From JAWLBM01 sp041687675 (GTDB lineage: Bacteria; Pseudomonadota; Alphaproteobacteria; Rhizobiales; Pleomorphomonadaceae): 41,572 nucleotides of DNA. Where the stretch lies: assembly GCA_041687675.1 (NCBI GenBank), contig JAWLBM010000041.1, positions 1 to 41,572 on the forward strand, given 5' to 3'. Of the stretch, positions 16,394 through 24,717 are shown piece after piece. A program made the position numbers and the translations under genes. Every line of letters begins with the position of its first letter. Position 1 is the first letter of the stretch. The notes beneath the pieces were generated by a model that was not told where the DNA came from, ran no database searches, and saw only the letters and a program-made list of their open reading frames with translations.

Positions 16394-16776
16394 ACGGCGG
16401 GCGCCTCTTCGTCGGGATCGGATCGCGCCAGGGCGTCGCCGCCGAGGCGGTGGTCGCCGCCGTCACTGCCGCCACCCGGGGGCTCGAGGGAACGCCCGCC
16501 GGCCTCTTCACCCTCGACCGGCGTGCCGCGGAACCCGGCCTCGTCGCCGCGGCGGACCGGCTGGGGCTGCCGCTCGCCGGCCTGTCACCCGCCGCCCTCG
16601 CCGTCCGCTCGCCCGACGCGATCACCCGCTCGGCCCGCTCCGAGGCCGCCGCGGGCGTGCCCTCCGTCGCCGAGACGGCGGCGCTGGCGGGAGCGGGTCC
16701 GGGCTCGCGCCTCGTCCGGCCCCGCGTCGTCCACGCGGGCATCACGGTGGCCGTCGCCGCCCGGGGGGAGCCATGA
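16390..16776 (+). CDS. cobE: Cobalamin biosynthesis protein CobE (CbiG C-terminal-like)
   Basis: A 128-residue protein with the CobE/CbiG C-terminal fold: RLFVGIGSRQGVAAEAVV at the start, RRAAEPGLVAAADRLGLPL in the middle and a conserved PSVAETAAL segment. CobE is needed for cobalamin synthesis in Pseudomonas denitrificans, but its exact step is not settled to my knowledge. The start is GTG and overlaps the cobL stop (GTGA, 16390-16393); the stop overlaps the cobM start (ATGA). A long open frame runs upstream in the same frame, but it is antisense or out of frame to cobK and cobL. Confidence 0.9.
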   Translation: MNGGRLFVGIGSRQGVAAEAVVAAVTAATRGLEGTPAGLFTLDRRAAEPGLVAAADRLGLPLAGLSPAALAVRSPDAITRSARSEAAAGVPSVAETAALAGAGPGSRLVRPRVVHAGITVAVAARGEP

Positions 16777-17549
16777 CCGTCCACTTCATCGGCGCCGGTC
16801 CCGGCGCGCCCGACCTCGTCACCGTCCGCGGCCGCGACCTGATCGCCCGCTCGCCGGTCTGCCTCTTCGCCGGCTCGCTGGTGCCGCGGGCGCTGGTCGA
16901 GCTCTGCCCGCCGGGCGCCCGGGTGGTGGACACCGCGCCGCTGTCGCTCGACGAGATCGAGGCGGAGTTCGTCGCCGCGCACGAAGCAGGCCTCGACGTC
17001 GCCCGCCTCCATTCCGGCGACCTCTCGGTGTGGAGCGCGATGGGCGAGCAGGTCCGCCGGCTCGAGCGGCGCGGCATACCCTACACGGTGACGCCGGGCG
17101 TTCCTTCCTTCGCCGCCGCCGCGGCGGCGCTCGGCCGCGAGCTCACCCTGCCGGAGGTCGCCCAGTCGGTGGTGCTCACCCGCACCTCCGGCCGGGCCTC
17201 GTCGATGCCGCCGCGGGAGACGCTGCCGGCCTTCGCCGCCACCGGGGCAACGCTGGCGATCCACCTCTCGATCCACGTGATCGGGGAGGTGGTGCGCGAC
17301 CTCGCCCCCTTCTACGGCGAGGCCTGCCCGGCGGCGGTGGTGTTCCGCGCCTCCTGGCCGGACGAGCAGGTGATCCGCGGCACGCTCGCCACCATCGCCG
17401 GCCTCGTCGCCGAGGCGGGGCTGGAGCGCACCGCGCTGATCCTTGTCGGGCCGGCCCTCGGCCCCGGCGACTTCCGCGAGAGCGCCCTCTACTCCGCCGG
17501 CTACGACCGCCGCTTCCGCCCCCGCGCCGACGGAGGACCTGAGACGTGA
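16773..17549 (+). CDS. cobM: Precorrin-4 C11-methyltransferase CobM
   Basis: A 258-residue SAM-dependent methyltransferase giving precorrin-5. It begins VHFIGAGPGAPDLVTVRGRD, has LHSGDLSVWSAMGEQ (the CobM/CbiF form of the motif), VTPGVPSFAAAAAALG and LTRTSGRASSMP. It is coupled to cobE upstream. Its 3' end overlaps the 3' end of cbiD on the other strand by 49 bases (17501-17549). Confidence 0.95.
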   Translation: MTVHFIGAGPGAPDLVTVRGRDLIARSPVCLFAGSLVPRALVELCPPGARVVDTAPLSLDEIEAEFVAAHEAGLDVARLHSGDLSVWSAMGEQVRRLERRGIPYTVTPGVPSFAAAAAALGRELTLPEVAQSVVLTRTSGRASSMPPRETLPAFAATGATLAIHLSIHVIGEVVRDLAPFYGEACPAAVVFRASWPDEQVIRGTLATIAGLVAEAGLERTALILVGPALGPGDFRESALYSAGYDRRFRPRADGGPET

Positions 17550-18658
17550 TCGGCGGAGCCGGCCTTCCGAAACGGGACGCGGCCGACGAGGCCGCCCTCG
17601 CGGTCGAATACCGCGATCTCCAGCTCGCAGTCCGGTACGCCAAGCGTCTTCGCCGCGGTGCGGAAGGCGTGCCCGGCGACCACGTCGCCGATCGGCAGCC
17701 CGGCCTGGCGGGCGCGCATCAGCACCTCCCCGGCGCCGTTGGCGGAGGGGACCCAGGCGGCGAAGGCCTCGTCGGCGCCGGCCTCGCGGGCGCGGTCGGC
17801 GAGCCAGGCGAGGTCCACCGGCCCGGCGCGGGAATGAAGGTCGATCATGCCCTGGCCGAGCTTCACCATCTTGGCGAAGCCGCCGGCGACGGTGACGCGG
17901 CCGACCGGGTGGCGGCGCAGGTACTTGAGCATGCCGCCGGCGAAGTCGCCCATGTCGATGAGCGCCTGCTCGGGGAGGCCGTGCAGGCGCTGCACCGCCT
18001 TCTCCGAGGTGTCGCCCGTGGCCCCCGCCACATGGGCAAGGCCCGCCGCGCGGGCGACGTCGATGCCGCGATGGATCGAGTGGATCCAGGCGGCGCAGGA
18101 ATAGGGCACGACGATGCCGGTGGTGCCCAGCACCGAGAGGCCGCCGAGGATGCCGAGCCGCGGGTTCAGCGTCCGCTTGGCGATCTCCTCGCCGCCGGGG
18201 ATGGAGAGGGTGACCGTGACGTCCGCCGGGCCGCCGACCTCGGCGCGGGCCTCGGCGATGGCGGTGCGGATCATCTCCCGCGGCACCGGGTTGATCGCCG
18301 GCTCACCGACAGGCACCGGGAGCCCCGGCCGGGTCACGGTGCCGACGCCCGGTCCGGCGCGGAAGACGACGCCGGCGCCCGGCGGCGCGGCGGAGACCTC
18401 GGCGATCACCGTTGCCCCGTGGGTGACGTCCGGGTCGTCGCCGGCGTCCTTGACGATGCCCGCCCGCGCGCCCGCCCCGGTCGCCGCCTCGAGGGCGAGC
18501 GCGAAGGCCGGCCGCTGCCCGCCGGGCAGCGTCACCGTCACCGGGTCGGGGAACGCGCCGGTCACCCAGCCGACGAAGGCCGCCTTGGCGGCGGCGGTCG
18601 CGCAGGTGCCGGTGGTCCAGCCCCGGCGGAGGTCCTTCGAGGGGGGCAGATCGTCCAT
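17501..18658 (-). CDS. cbiD: Precorrin-5B C1-methyltransferase CbiD
   Basis: A 385-residue CbiD-family protein. Near the N-terminus RRGWTTGTCATAAAKAA is the family signature; PGGEEIAKRTLNPRLGILGG, TGIVVPYS and AGGFAKMVKLGQGMIDLHS follow. CbiD methylates C1 with SAM in the anaerobic (cobalt-early) pathway. Here the companions are aerobic-type (CobG, CobN), and no cobF is visible, so CbiD probably acts on the cobalt-free intermediate. ATG 18658 is preferred; the frame is open to 18823 but the extra residues are low in complexity. It is divergent from cobB and converges with cobM, sharing 49 bases. Confidence 0.93.
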   Translation of the reverse strand: MDDLPPSKDLRRGWTTGTCATAAAKAAFVGWVTGAFPDPVTVTLPGGQRPAFALALEAATGAGARAGIVKDAGDDPDVTHGATVIAEVSAAPPGAGVVFRAGPGVGTVTRPGLPVPVGEPAINPVPREMIRTAIAEARAEVGGPADVTVTLSIPGGEEIAKRTLNPRLGILGGLSVLGTTGIVVPYSCAAWIHSIHRGIDVARAAGLAHVAGATGDTSEKAVQRLHGLPEQALIDMGDFAGGMLKYLRRHPVGRVTVAGGFAKMVKLGQGMIDLHSRAGPVDLAWLADRAREAGADEAFAAWVPSANGAGEVLMRARQAGLPIGDVVAGHAFRTAAKTLGVPDCELEIAVFDREGGLVGRVPFRKAGSADHVSGPPSARGRKRRS

Positions 18659-18828
18659 GCGCCGAGTGATAGCGCAGCCGGCGCCCGGCGTCAGGGGATT
18701 CCGACGGCGGCAGGCGCGGCGCGCGGCGGGACCCCGGCGGGCGTGCGAGCCCGGTCCGGGCCGCCTCCCCTCCCCCGTATCCCCTCCCCGGCCGAAAGGT
18801 CGGCGACCCGCCCGAAGGATCACCGCCG

Positions 18829-20184
18829 ATGACCGCGCCCGGCTTCATCATCGCGGCGCCGCGGTCCGGATCCGGCAAGACCACCGTCACCCTCGGGCTG
18901 CAGCGGGCGCTGGCGCGGCGGGGGCTTTCCGTCCGCGGCCTCAAATGCGGGCCGGACTACATCGACCCGGCCTTCCACGCCGTGGCGACCGGCGCGCCGG
19001 CGGCCAACCTCGACAGCTTCGCCATGCCGCCGGCGCTGCTGCTGGCGCTGGCGGCGGCGGCGGCGGCGGCGGCGGACGTGGTGGTGGCCGAGGGCTCGAT
19101 GGGCCTCTTCGACGGCGTCCGTGTCGAGGCGGGGCGGACCGGGGCCAGCGCCGACGTCGCGGCGCTGACCGGCTGGCCGGTGGTGCTGGTGATCGACGCC
19201 TCCGGCCAGGCCCAGTCGGCCGCCGCGGTCGCCCTCGGCTGCGCCGCCTTCGATCCGCGCATCCGCGTCGCCGGGGTGATCCTCAACAAGATCGCCAGCG
19301 AGCGGCACCGCCGCCTCGCCGCGCACGGCATGGCGCGGATCGGCATGCCGGTGCTCGGTGCGCTGCCGCGCGAGGCCGGGCTGATCCTGCCGGAGCGCCA
19401 TCTCGGCCTCGTCCAGGCCGGCGAGACGGCGGACCTCGCCGAGCGGCTCGACCGCCTCGCCGATGCGGTGGAGGCGGCCGTCGACCTCGACGCGGTGCTG
19501 GCCGCTGCGGCCCACGGCGAGGGAATCGCCGCCGCCGGCCCGGCGCCGGCGGCCTTCGCCCTGCCGGCGCCCGGCCGGCGGGTGGCCGTCGCCCGCGACG
19601 CCGCGTTCACCTTCATCTACCCGCATGTGGAGTCGGCTTGGCGGGCGGCGGGGAGCGACCTCGTGCCCTTCTCCCCGCTCGCCGACGAGCCGCCGCCGGA
19701 GGACTGCGACGCCTGCTGGCTGCCGGGCGGCTATCCCGAGCTCCACGCCGGCCGCCTCGCCGACGCGCGGCGCTTCCTCGGCGGCATCCGCAGCTTCGCC
19801 GAGACCCGACCGGTGCACGGCGAGTGCGGCGGCTACATGGTGCTCGGCCGGACGCTGACCGACGGCGACGGCGTCGCCCACGCGATGGCCGGGCTGCTGC
19901 CGGTGGAGACCAGCTTCCAGCGGCGCAAGCTCAACCTCGGCTACCGGGTCGCGACGCTCGCCGTCGACGGAGTGCTCGGCGCGGCCGGGTCGATCCTCGT
20001 CGGCCACGAGTTCCACTACGCCACCGTGACGGGCGGCGAGCCGCCGGACCTTGCGGATGTGCGCGACGCCGACGGCGCGAGCCTCGGCCGTGCCGGGCAC
20101 CTCCGCGGCCGGGTGAGCGGCACCTTCTTCCACGCCGTCGCCCCCGCGCCCGAGGGGCCGCCGACGCCGGAGGCGGCCGGCTAG
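18829..20184 (+). CDS. cobB: Hydrogenobyrinic acid a,c-diamide synthase CobB
   Basis: A 451-residue ATP- and glutamine-dependent amidotransferase acting on the a and c carboxylates. It has the P-loop AAPRSGSGKTTVTLG, CGPDYIDPAFH, EGSMGLFDG and, in the C-terminal glutaminase domain, the nucleophile Cys in GECGGYMVLG (C333) and His in GTFFHAV (H435). An alanine run (around residues 74-82) is encoded by a gcg repeat at about 19049-19073. The name follows Pseudomonas denitrificans; it is CbiA in Salmonella, and it is unrelated to the CobB deacetylase. It is the last cobalamin gene, with 170 bases separating it from divergent cbiD. Confidence 0.95.
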   Translation: MTAPGFIIAAPRSGSGKTTVTLGLQRALARRGLSVRGLKCGPDYIDPAFHAVATGAPAANLDSFAMPPALLLALAAAAAAAADVVVAEGSMGLFDGVRVEAGRTGASADVAALTGWPVVLVIDASGQAQSAAAVALGCAAFDPRIRVAGVILNKIASERHRRLAAHGMARIGMPVLGALPREAGLILPERHLGLVQAGETADLAERLDRLADAVEAAVDLDAVLAAAAHGEGIAAAGPAPAAFALPAPGRRVAVARDAAFTFIYPHVESAWRAAGSDLVPFSPLADEPPPEDCDACWLPGGYPELHAGRLADARRFLGGIRSFAETRPVHGECGGYMVLGRTLTDGDGVAHAMAGLLPVETSFQRRKLNLGYRVATLAVDGVLGAAGSILVGHEFHYATVTGGEPPDLADVRDADGASLGRAGHLRGRVSGTFFHAVAPAPEGPPTPEAAG

Positions 20185-20284
20185 ACGGGCGCCTAGGCCC
20201 TGCCGCATCGCCCGGCGGAGCAGGTCGCCGAGCCGGTGCCCGACCGTGTCGAGGCCGTACTTGCGATGCGTCGAATGGGCCCGC

Positions 20285-20779
20285 TCACCACCAGGCCGAC
20301 CCGGGGATGCCCTTGAAGGGGCCGGCGAGGCGCGCGGTGATCCAGCCGCCGTAGAAGCCGCCGGGCTGCGGCGTCACCTTTTCGTCGCCGACGAAGCAGG
20401 CGTCCATCGGCCCGGCGTAGACGGCAACGTGACCGGCGATGGCGCGGAAGGCGGGCGTCGGATCCGGGTAGCTCCAGGCCGCCCGCGGCGCCCGGACGCC
20501 GCCGCGGACCACGTCGAACCAGCGCGCCCGGCCCTTCCATTCGCAAAGGCTCGCCCCGGCGGCGGGGACGAGCACGCCCGGCGCGAAGGCGTCCGCCGGC
20601 AGGTAGTAGGTGGGCGGGTGGCTGGTCTCGAGCACGCGGAAACCCTCCCGGGTCTCGGCGATGGTGTCGCCGGCGAAGAGGATGCTGAGCGGCAGCGGCT
20701 CGCGCTCGAGGCGCGGCGGGCGCGGGTAGTCCCAGACGCTCTCATGTCCGGGGCCGGGTGTCTCGGGAATGGGTCTCAT
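20285..20779 (-). CDS. DUF427 domain protein
   Basis: A 164-residue protein with one DUF427 domain. Typical parts are FAGDTIAETREGFRVLET, the PPTYYLPADAF segment, CEWKGRARWFDV and AWSYPDPTPAFRAIAGHVAVY. The function of the family is unknown; it has no signal peptide or membrane segment. ATG 20779 is chosen because aggacgg lies a few bases before it; a GTG at 20782 is the alternative. The gene starts just 7 bases after the stop of the DedA-PAP2 gene, so the two are probably cotranscribed. Confidence 0.85.
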   Translation of the reverse strand: MRPIPETPGPGHESVWDYPRPPRLEREPLPLSILFAGDTIAETREGFRVLETSHPPTYYLPADAFAPGVLVPAAGASLCEWKGRARWFDVVRGGVRAPRAAWSYPDPTPAFRAIAGHVAVYAGPMDACFVGDEKVTPQPGGFYGGWITARLAGPFKGIPGSAWW

Positions 20780-20786
20780 CACCGTC

Positions 20787-22823
20787 CTACGGTCGAGGGT
20801 CGCCGTCGGATGTGGTCTCGGCCGGATGGTCCGGCTCGCCGCCGGTGAGGATCATCGGGCCGGACGGGTCGCCCGGGTCCAGCGCCACTGCTCCGGAGAG
20901 GGCGCGAAGCGGCGCCTCGGCGGCGGCGATCCCCTCGGCGGCGGCCGGGCCGTCCTCGACGACGGCGTAGCCGAGCGGCAGGTCGCCGAGGCGCTCCTCG
21001 GTGACCGACCCGACCAGGATCGGCCGATCGCCGTCGGCGGACCAGCCGGACGGCCAGAAGCGGACCACCAGCCGGCGATCCGGGTCGTCATCCGACAGCA
21101 CGGCCGCGACCATCGCCTGGCGGCCGTCGTGGAACAGCGGCAGCGGCGCGCGCAGGTCCAGGGCGGCGCCGCTCGGCAGGGCGCCGATCAGCGCCAGCCC
21201 CGCCCCGGTCGGCACCACGGTCCAGCCGGCGGCGGCATAGGCCGCCTCGAGATCGGCGGCGGCAAGGTCGGTCTGGATCGACAGCCGCTCGCCGGTCTCG
21301 CCGTTGAACTCGATCCGCCGCTGCGGCAGGTCCCGCCAGCCGCCGGCGAGCCAGTCCGCCGACGCCAGCGGCTCCGGCACCCGCTGGATCGCGTATTCGG
21401 TCATCCAGCGCGCGTGGCCGGACCCGAGGTTGATCCCGTAGGCGAGGACGAAGGCGGTGCCGAACGCGGCCCCGAGCGCTGCGGCGCGGATCCTGAGCGC
21501 CCTTCGGTGCACCACGAGGGCGAAGGCGCTGACCACCGCCGCCCCGAACAGCAGCCCGGCGACGACGTCGCTCGGCCAGTGCGCCGCCAGGTAGATGCGG
21601 CTGAAGGCGATCAGCACGGCCACCGTGGCCGCCGCCGCGTAGATGGTGAGCCGGTAGCGCTGGCGCATCCGGTGGGAGATCAGCACGGCGGCGACGCCGA
21701 GAACCGCCATCGACATCGACGCGTGGCCGGAGGGGAAGCTGAAGGCGTCGGCGCCCTCGTAGAGAAGCTGCGGCCGGGCGCGCTGCAGGAATTCCTTGAG
21801 GAAGGGCACGAACACGGCCGTGGCGAGCACCGCCGCCGCGGCGGCGCCGGCGATCCGGTACTCGCGGTGGATGAGAAGGGCGGCGACCATCGCGGCGGTG
21901 GCGGCGGCGAGGACGACGCCGTCCCCGAGCATGGTGATCGCCACGATCACCTGGTCCGCCGGGGGCGTGCGGAAGGCCTGGACGAAGTTCGAGATCGCCT
22001 GGTCGGAGGCGGTGAGCGTGCCATTGGCGAGGTTGAAGGTGACGTCGACGAAGCCGGCCACGGCGAAGCCCGCCGCGGCGACCCAGAAGATCGGGGTGAT
22101 GATGCCCCGCCGGTTGTAGGCGACCGCGTCGAGGATCGAAGCGCCCGGCCAGCCGCGGCTGGTGACGTGGTCGGAGAGCCGCCGCGCCCGCTCCACCGCC
22201 CGCGGCCAGACGGTGCCGGCGATGAAGCGCGCCAGGCGGTAGGCGAGCCAGAGGAGGAGCAGCAGCAGCACCCCGAGGGCGAGCAGCCGCGGGTTGGCGG
22301 CGGCGACGCCGCTGAGGCCGATGCCGAGGCCGATCGAGGGCAGCAGCAGCGCCGCCGCCCAGACCCCGGCGGCGACGAGGGTGACCGCCGCGAAGGTCGG
22401 CGCTCCCATCCCCATCGCCCCGGCCAGCGCCGGCACCACCGCCTTGACGCCGGGCACGAAATGGCTGGCGAGCAGCCCCGCCGCGCCGTTGCGACGGAAG
22501 AAGCCCTCGCCGAGGGTCAACATCTGGTGATAGCGGGGGAAGGGATTGATCGACCGGAGCTTGTCCCGGTGGTAGCGGCCGAACCAGTAGGAGGCGAGAT
22601 TGCCGACGAAGCCGCCGAGGGCGACGGCGGCATAGACCTCCGCGAAGGGCAGCTTGCCCGCGCCGACGAGCGCGCCGGCGCCGACGATCACCACCGTGCC
22701 CGGCACGAAGGCGCCGACGACGAACATGGATTCGCCGGCGGCGAAGAGGAACAGCAGGACGACGGCGAGGCCCGAATTGGCCGCCATGAAGTCGCCCAGC
22801 GATGTGATCAGGCCGTCGAGCAC
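20787..22823 (-). CDS. DedA / PAP2 phosphatase / LssY-C fusion protein
   Basis: A 678-residue membrane protein with three parts. Residues about 1-200 are a DedA/VTT domain (FVVGAFVPGTVVIVGAGAL, FVGNLASYWFGRY). Residues about 240-440 are a PAP2 phosphatase with all three motifs: KEFLQRARP, PSGHASMSM and SRIYLAAHWPSDVVAG. Residues about 470-650 are a soluble LssY_C-like domain. PAP2 enzymes dephosphorylate lipid phosphates such as undecaprenyl pyrophosphate, and DedA proteins move polyprenyl or phospholipids across the membrane, so a lipid-carrier recycling role is likely. In the DedA part the usual Arg before the PG motif reads SHFVPGVKAVVP, with His and Lys in place of Arg. The start appears to be GTG. 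Confidence 0.9.
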   Translation of the reverse strand: MLDGLITSLGDFMAANSGLAVVLLFLFAAGESMFVVGAFVPGTVVIVGAGALVGAGKLPFAEVYAAVALGGFVGNLASYWFGRYHRDKLRSINPFPRYHQMLTLGEGFFRRNGAAGLLASHFVPGVKAVVPALAGAMGMGAPTFAAVTLVAAGVWAAALLLPSIGLGIGLSGVAAANPRLLALGVLLLLLLWLAYRLARFIAGTVWPRAVERARRLSDHVTSRGWPGASILDAVAYNRRGIITPIFWVAAAGFAVAGFVDVTFNLANGTLTASDQAISNFVQAFRTPPADQVIVAITMLGDGVVLAAATAAMVAALLIHREYRIAGAAAAAVLATAVFVPFLKEFLQRARPQLLYEGADAFSFPSGHASMSMAVLGVAAVLISHRMRQRYRLTIYAAAATVAVLIAFSRIYLAAHWPSDVVAGLLFGAAVVSAFALVVHRRALRIRAAALGAAFGTAFVLAYGINLGSGHARWMTEYAIQRVPEPLASADWLAGGWRDLPQRRIEFNGETGERLSIQTDLAAADLEAAYAAAGWTVVPTGAGLALIGALPSGAALDLRAPLPLFHDGRQAMVAAVLSDDDPDRRLVVRFWPSGWSADGDRPILVGSVTEERLGDLPLGYAVVEDGPAAAEGIAAAEAPLRALSGAVALDPGDPSGPMILTGGEPDHPAETTSDGDPRP

Positions 22824-22925
22824 GCCTCGGGTTCTCCGCGCCGTCCGCGGCAGCGGCCCGGCACCAGGACGGTCAGGATACGCAGGATCGATCCGCCCGG
22901 ACTTGATCGCGGCCGGAGCGCGCCG

Positions 22926-23267
22926 TCAATCCGCCTTCGACCTGATGAAGGCGACCACGTCGTCGACCTGGGATTCGGTGAGGCTGAACTGCGGCATCGG
23001 CGGGTGCGGATCGAACAGGAAGCCGCGGATGTAGGCCTCGTCGCGGGTGTCCGCAATCCCCTTGAAGCTCGGCACCCCGGCCACCGCCGCCTCCTGGTCC
23101 GGCGTGACGAGGTGGCAGGAGGCGCACCAGCGCTTGGCGATCGCCTCGCCGGCCGCCGGGTCCGCGGGCTGGGCAAAGGCTCCGCCCGTCCCCGCCGCGA
23201 GCAGCAGGACGAGGGCGACGGCGGCGGGGCCGCCGGAGGGGGCGGGCTTCAGGGACTGGCGGAACAT
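22926..23267 (-). CDS. Small periplasmic c-type cytochrome
   Basis: A 113-residue protein with a signal peptide (hydrophobic core about residues 14-30, ending GAFAQ) and one haem site, C48-A-S-C51-H52. A later methionine in PHPPMPQFSL is the likely sixth ligand, followed by the class I C-terminal helix DDVVAFI. ggaggt lies before the ATG on the coding strand. It acts as a periplasmic electron carrier; the partner is not evident from neighbours (a DedA-PAP2 gene behind and a LuxR regulator ahead). Confidence 0.92.
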   Translation of the reverse strand: MFRQSLKPAPSGGPAAVALVLLLAAGTGGAFAQPADPAAGEAIAKRWCASCHLVTPDQEAAVAGVPSFKGIADTRDEAYIRGFLFDPHPPMPQFSLTESQVDDVVAFIRSKAD

Positions 23268-23458
23268 CGGGCACCTCCGACGGCGTGGGGGAATCGCCCG
23301 CGGAGATGGCGCGGGCCTCGAGGAATCCGCAGTCTGGGATCCTGCGGCACTGGCGGCCTTGCGCGAGATCAAGCCGCTGTCTGCGTACAACGGAATACCA
23401 CAGTTGAGGTATGACCGGCGCGGCGGGTCAAGGCATCCTCCATCTTGTCCGTTCGGAC

Positions 23459-24613
23459 CTATTGACCCCGACTCAAAGCCCGCGCCGCACCCGGTGCGGG
23501 CTTTTTTTCGCCCGTCGCGGCCGGAAGCCGGCGGATCGTGGCGGCAAGTTCGCTCTGCCGGGCAACGCCCATCTTGGCGAAGATGTTCCTGAGGTGCACC
23601 CGCGCGGTCTGGTAGCTGATGCCCTGCTCCTCCGCGACGCCCCTCAGGTCCTCGCCCGCGGCGATACGGCCGGCGATCGCCGCCTCGGCGGGCGTGAGGC
23701 CGAAGCAGGCGGCCAGCGTCTCCGGCGCGGGGGTCGCGTCGGCGCCGAGATCGGTCAGGACGAGCAGCGCCGCGTTGCGGGAGAAGGCGTCGCGGGCCGA
23801 CCGCGGCAGCGGGATCGCCTCGACCAGCAGCGGCCGGCCGTCCTGCCGCTCGACGACCACGAACAGCGGGGCCTCGGCGCCGCGGTCGCCGGCCGCGGTG
23901 GCGGCGCGGATCGCCGCCTGCAGGCGCTGGTCGCTCCCCGCGTCGGCAGCGGAAAGGTGGCCGGCCTTGAGGCGCAGCGCGCCGCCGACGAGCGCCGCGG
24001 CCGCGCTGGTCGCGCCGGTGACCCGCCCGCCCGCGGCGAGGCTGACGACCGCCGCGCCGGTCAGTTCGGCGCTGTCGAGCAGGCGGGCCTCGACCGAGCG
24101 GCGGAACCGCTCCGCGAGGGCCACCGCCCGGGCGATGTCGCCGGCGAGCGCCCCGAGGTGAGTGATCTCGTCGCGGCCGAAGGGCCCCCGCCCCTTGCGC
24201 CTCAGCAGCGACAGCGACCACAGCCGATCGCCGGAAACGAAGCCGAGGCCGCCCCACCAGGCGAGGTCCTGCCGGGAGACGAAGTCCCGGAAGAAGGGCA
24301 GCCGCTCGCGCTCGGCGTCGCTGGCGAGGTCGTGGTCGACGAGGATCATCCGGCCGGCGGCGAACTTCGGGAAGGCCCGCGCGCAGCGCAGGTCCGTGCG
24401 GTGCCATCCGGTCTCGACATAGGCGGCGACGAGGTCGGCCGCGCGGGCCCCGACAGGCATCCCGGCCTCCACGTCCTCGGGCCGCGAGGGAACCAGGAGC
24501 GCGGTGTCGGCGCCGAACCGTTCCGCGAGACGGTCGAGGGTGCCGTCCCACGCCTCCGCGCCGACGGCGGCGTCCATCACCCAGTCCACGATGTCCGCGT
24601 GTTCGCCTGCCAA
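23459..24613 (-). CDS. LuxR-type transcriptional regulator
   Basis: A regulator of about 384 residues. The C-terminal 60 residues form a LuxR helix-turn-helix: LTPAEAAIAGRIAAGEDLRG followed by VAEEQGISYQTARVHLRNIF and AKMG. The long N-terminal part is not a receiver domain; it may be a sensory region of GAF/PAS type, with no obvious ligand motif. No ATG is available upstream of residue 13 (24577). I chose TTG 24613 because aaaggtgg precedes it at six bases; the frame remains open to 24721. Its 3' end contains a plus-strand terminator. Targets are unknown; nearby candidates are the cytochrome c and the metal ATPase. Confidence 0.85.
   Translation of the reverse strand: MAGEHADIVDWVMDAAVGAEAWDGTLDRLAERFGADTALLVPSRPEDVEAGMPVGARAADLVAAYVETGWHRTDLRCARAFPKFAAGRMILVDHDLASDAERERLPFFRDFVSRQDLAWWGGLGFVSGDRLWSLSLLRRKGRGPFGRDEITHLGALAGDIARAVALAERFRRSVEARLLDSAELTGAAVVSLAAGGRVTGATSAAAALVGGALRLKAGHLSAADAGSDQRLQAAIRAATAAGDRGAEAPLFVVVERQDGRPLLVEAIPLPRSARDAFSRNAALLVLTDLGADATPAPETLAACFGLTPAEAAIAGRIAAGEDLRGVAEEQGISYQTARVHLRNIFAKMGVARQSELAATIRRLPAATGEKKPAPGAARALSRGQ
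23477..23508 (+). terminator. Intrinsic terminator, plus strand
   Basis: A GC-rich hairpin (agcccgc at 23477-23483 with gcgggct at 23496-23502, or an alternative ccgcac/gtgcgg stem inside) is followed by seven T residues (23502-23508) on the plus strand. It lies inside the last codons of the minus-strand LuxR gene, so it does not serve that gene. No annotated plus-strand gene leads into it. Confidence 0.7.
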
Positions 24614-24717
24614 GATCCACCTTTGAAGACGGCCCACCCCGCCTGCGCCCGGGCGGCCGATAACGATGCCAAACTTGTTCGATGCGGGCAATCTGGCGCG
24701 GAGCGCCGGCCGCCGGG

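Noticed and set aside
18659..18828. Searched for a second cobalamin riboswitch between cbiD and cobB.
   Set aside because: No B12 box or core block is present; only GC-rich spacer without a clear promoter.
660..20184. Very long open frames antisense to or out of frame with the cobalamin genes, some over 400 codons.
   Set aside because: They are arginine/proline/alanine-rich products of extreme GC content, with no family motif, while the opposite or alternate frames encode recognisable enzymes.
22926..24620. A single 564-codon frame joining the cytochrome c to sequence under the LuxR gene.
   Set aside because: Only the last 113 codons form a complete cytochrome with its own signal peptide and ribosome site; the rest is out of frame with the regulator.
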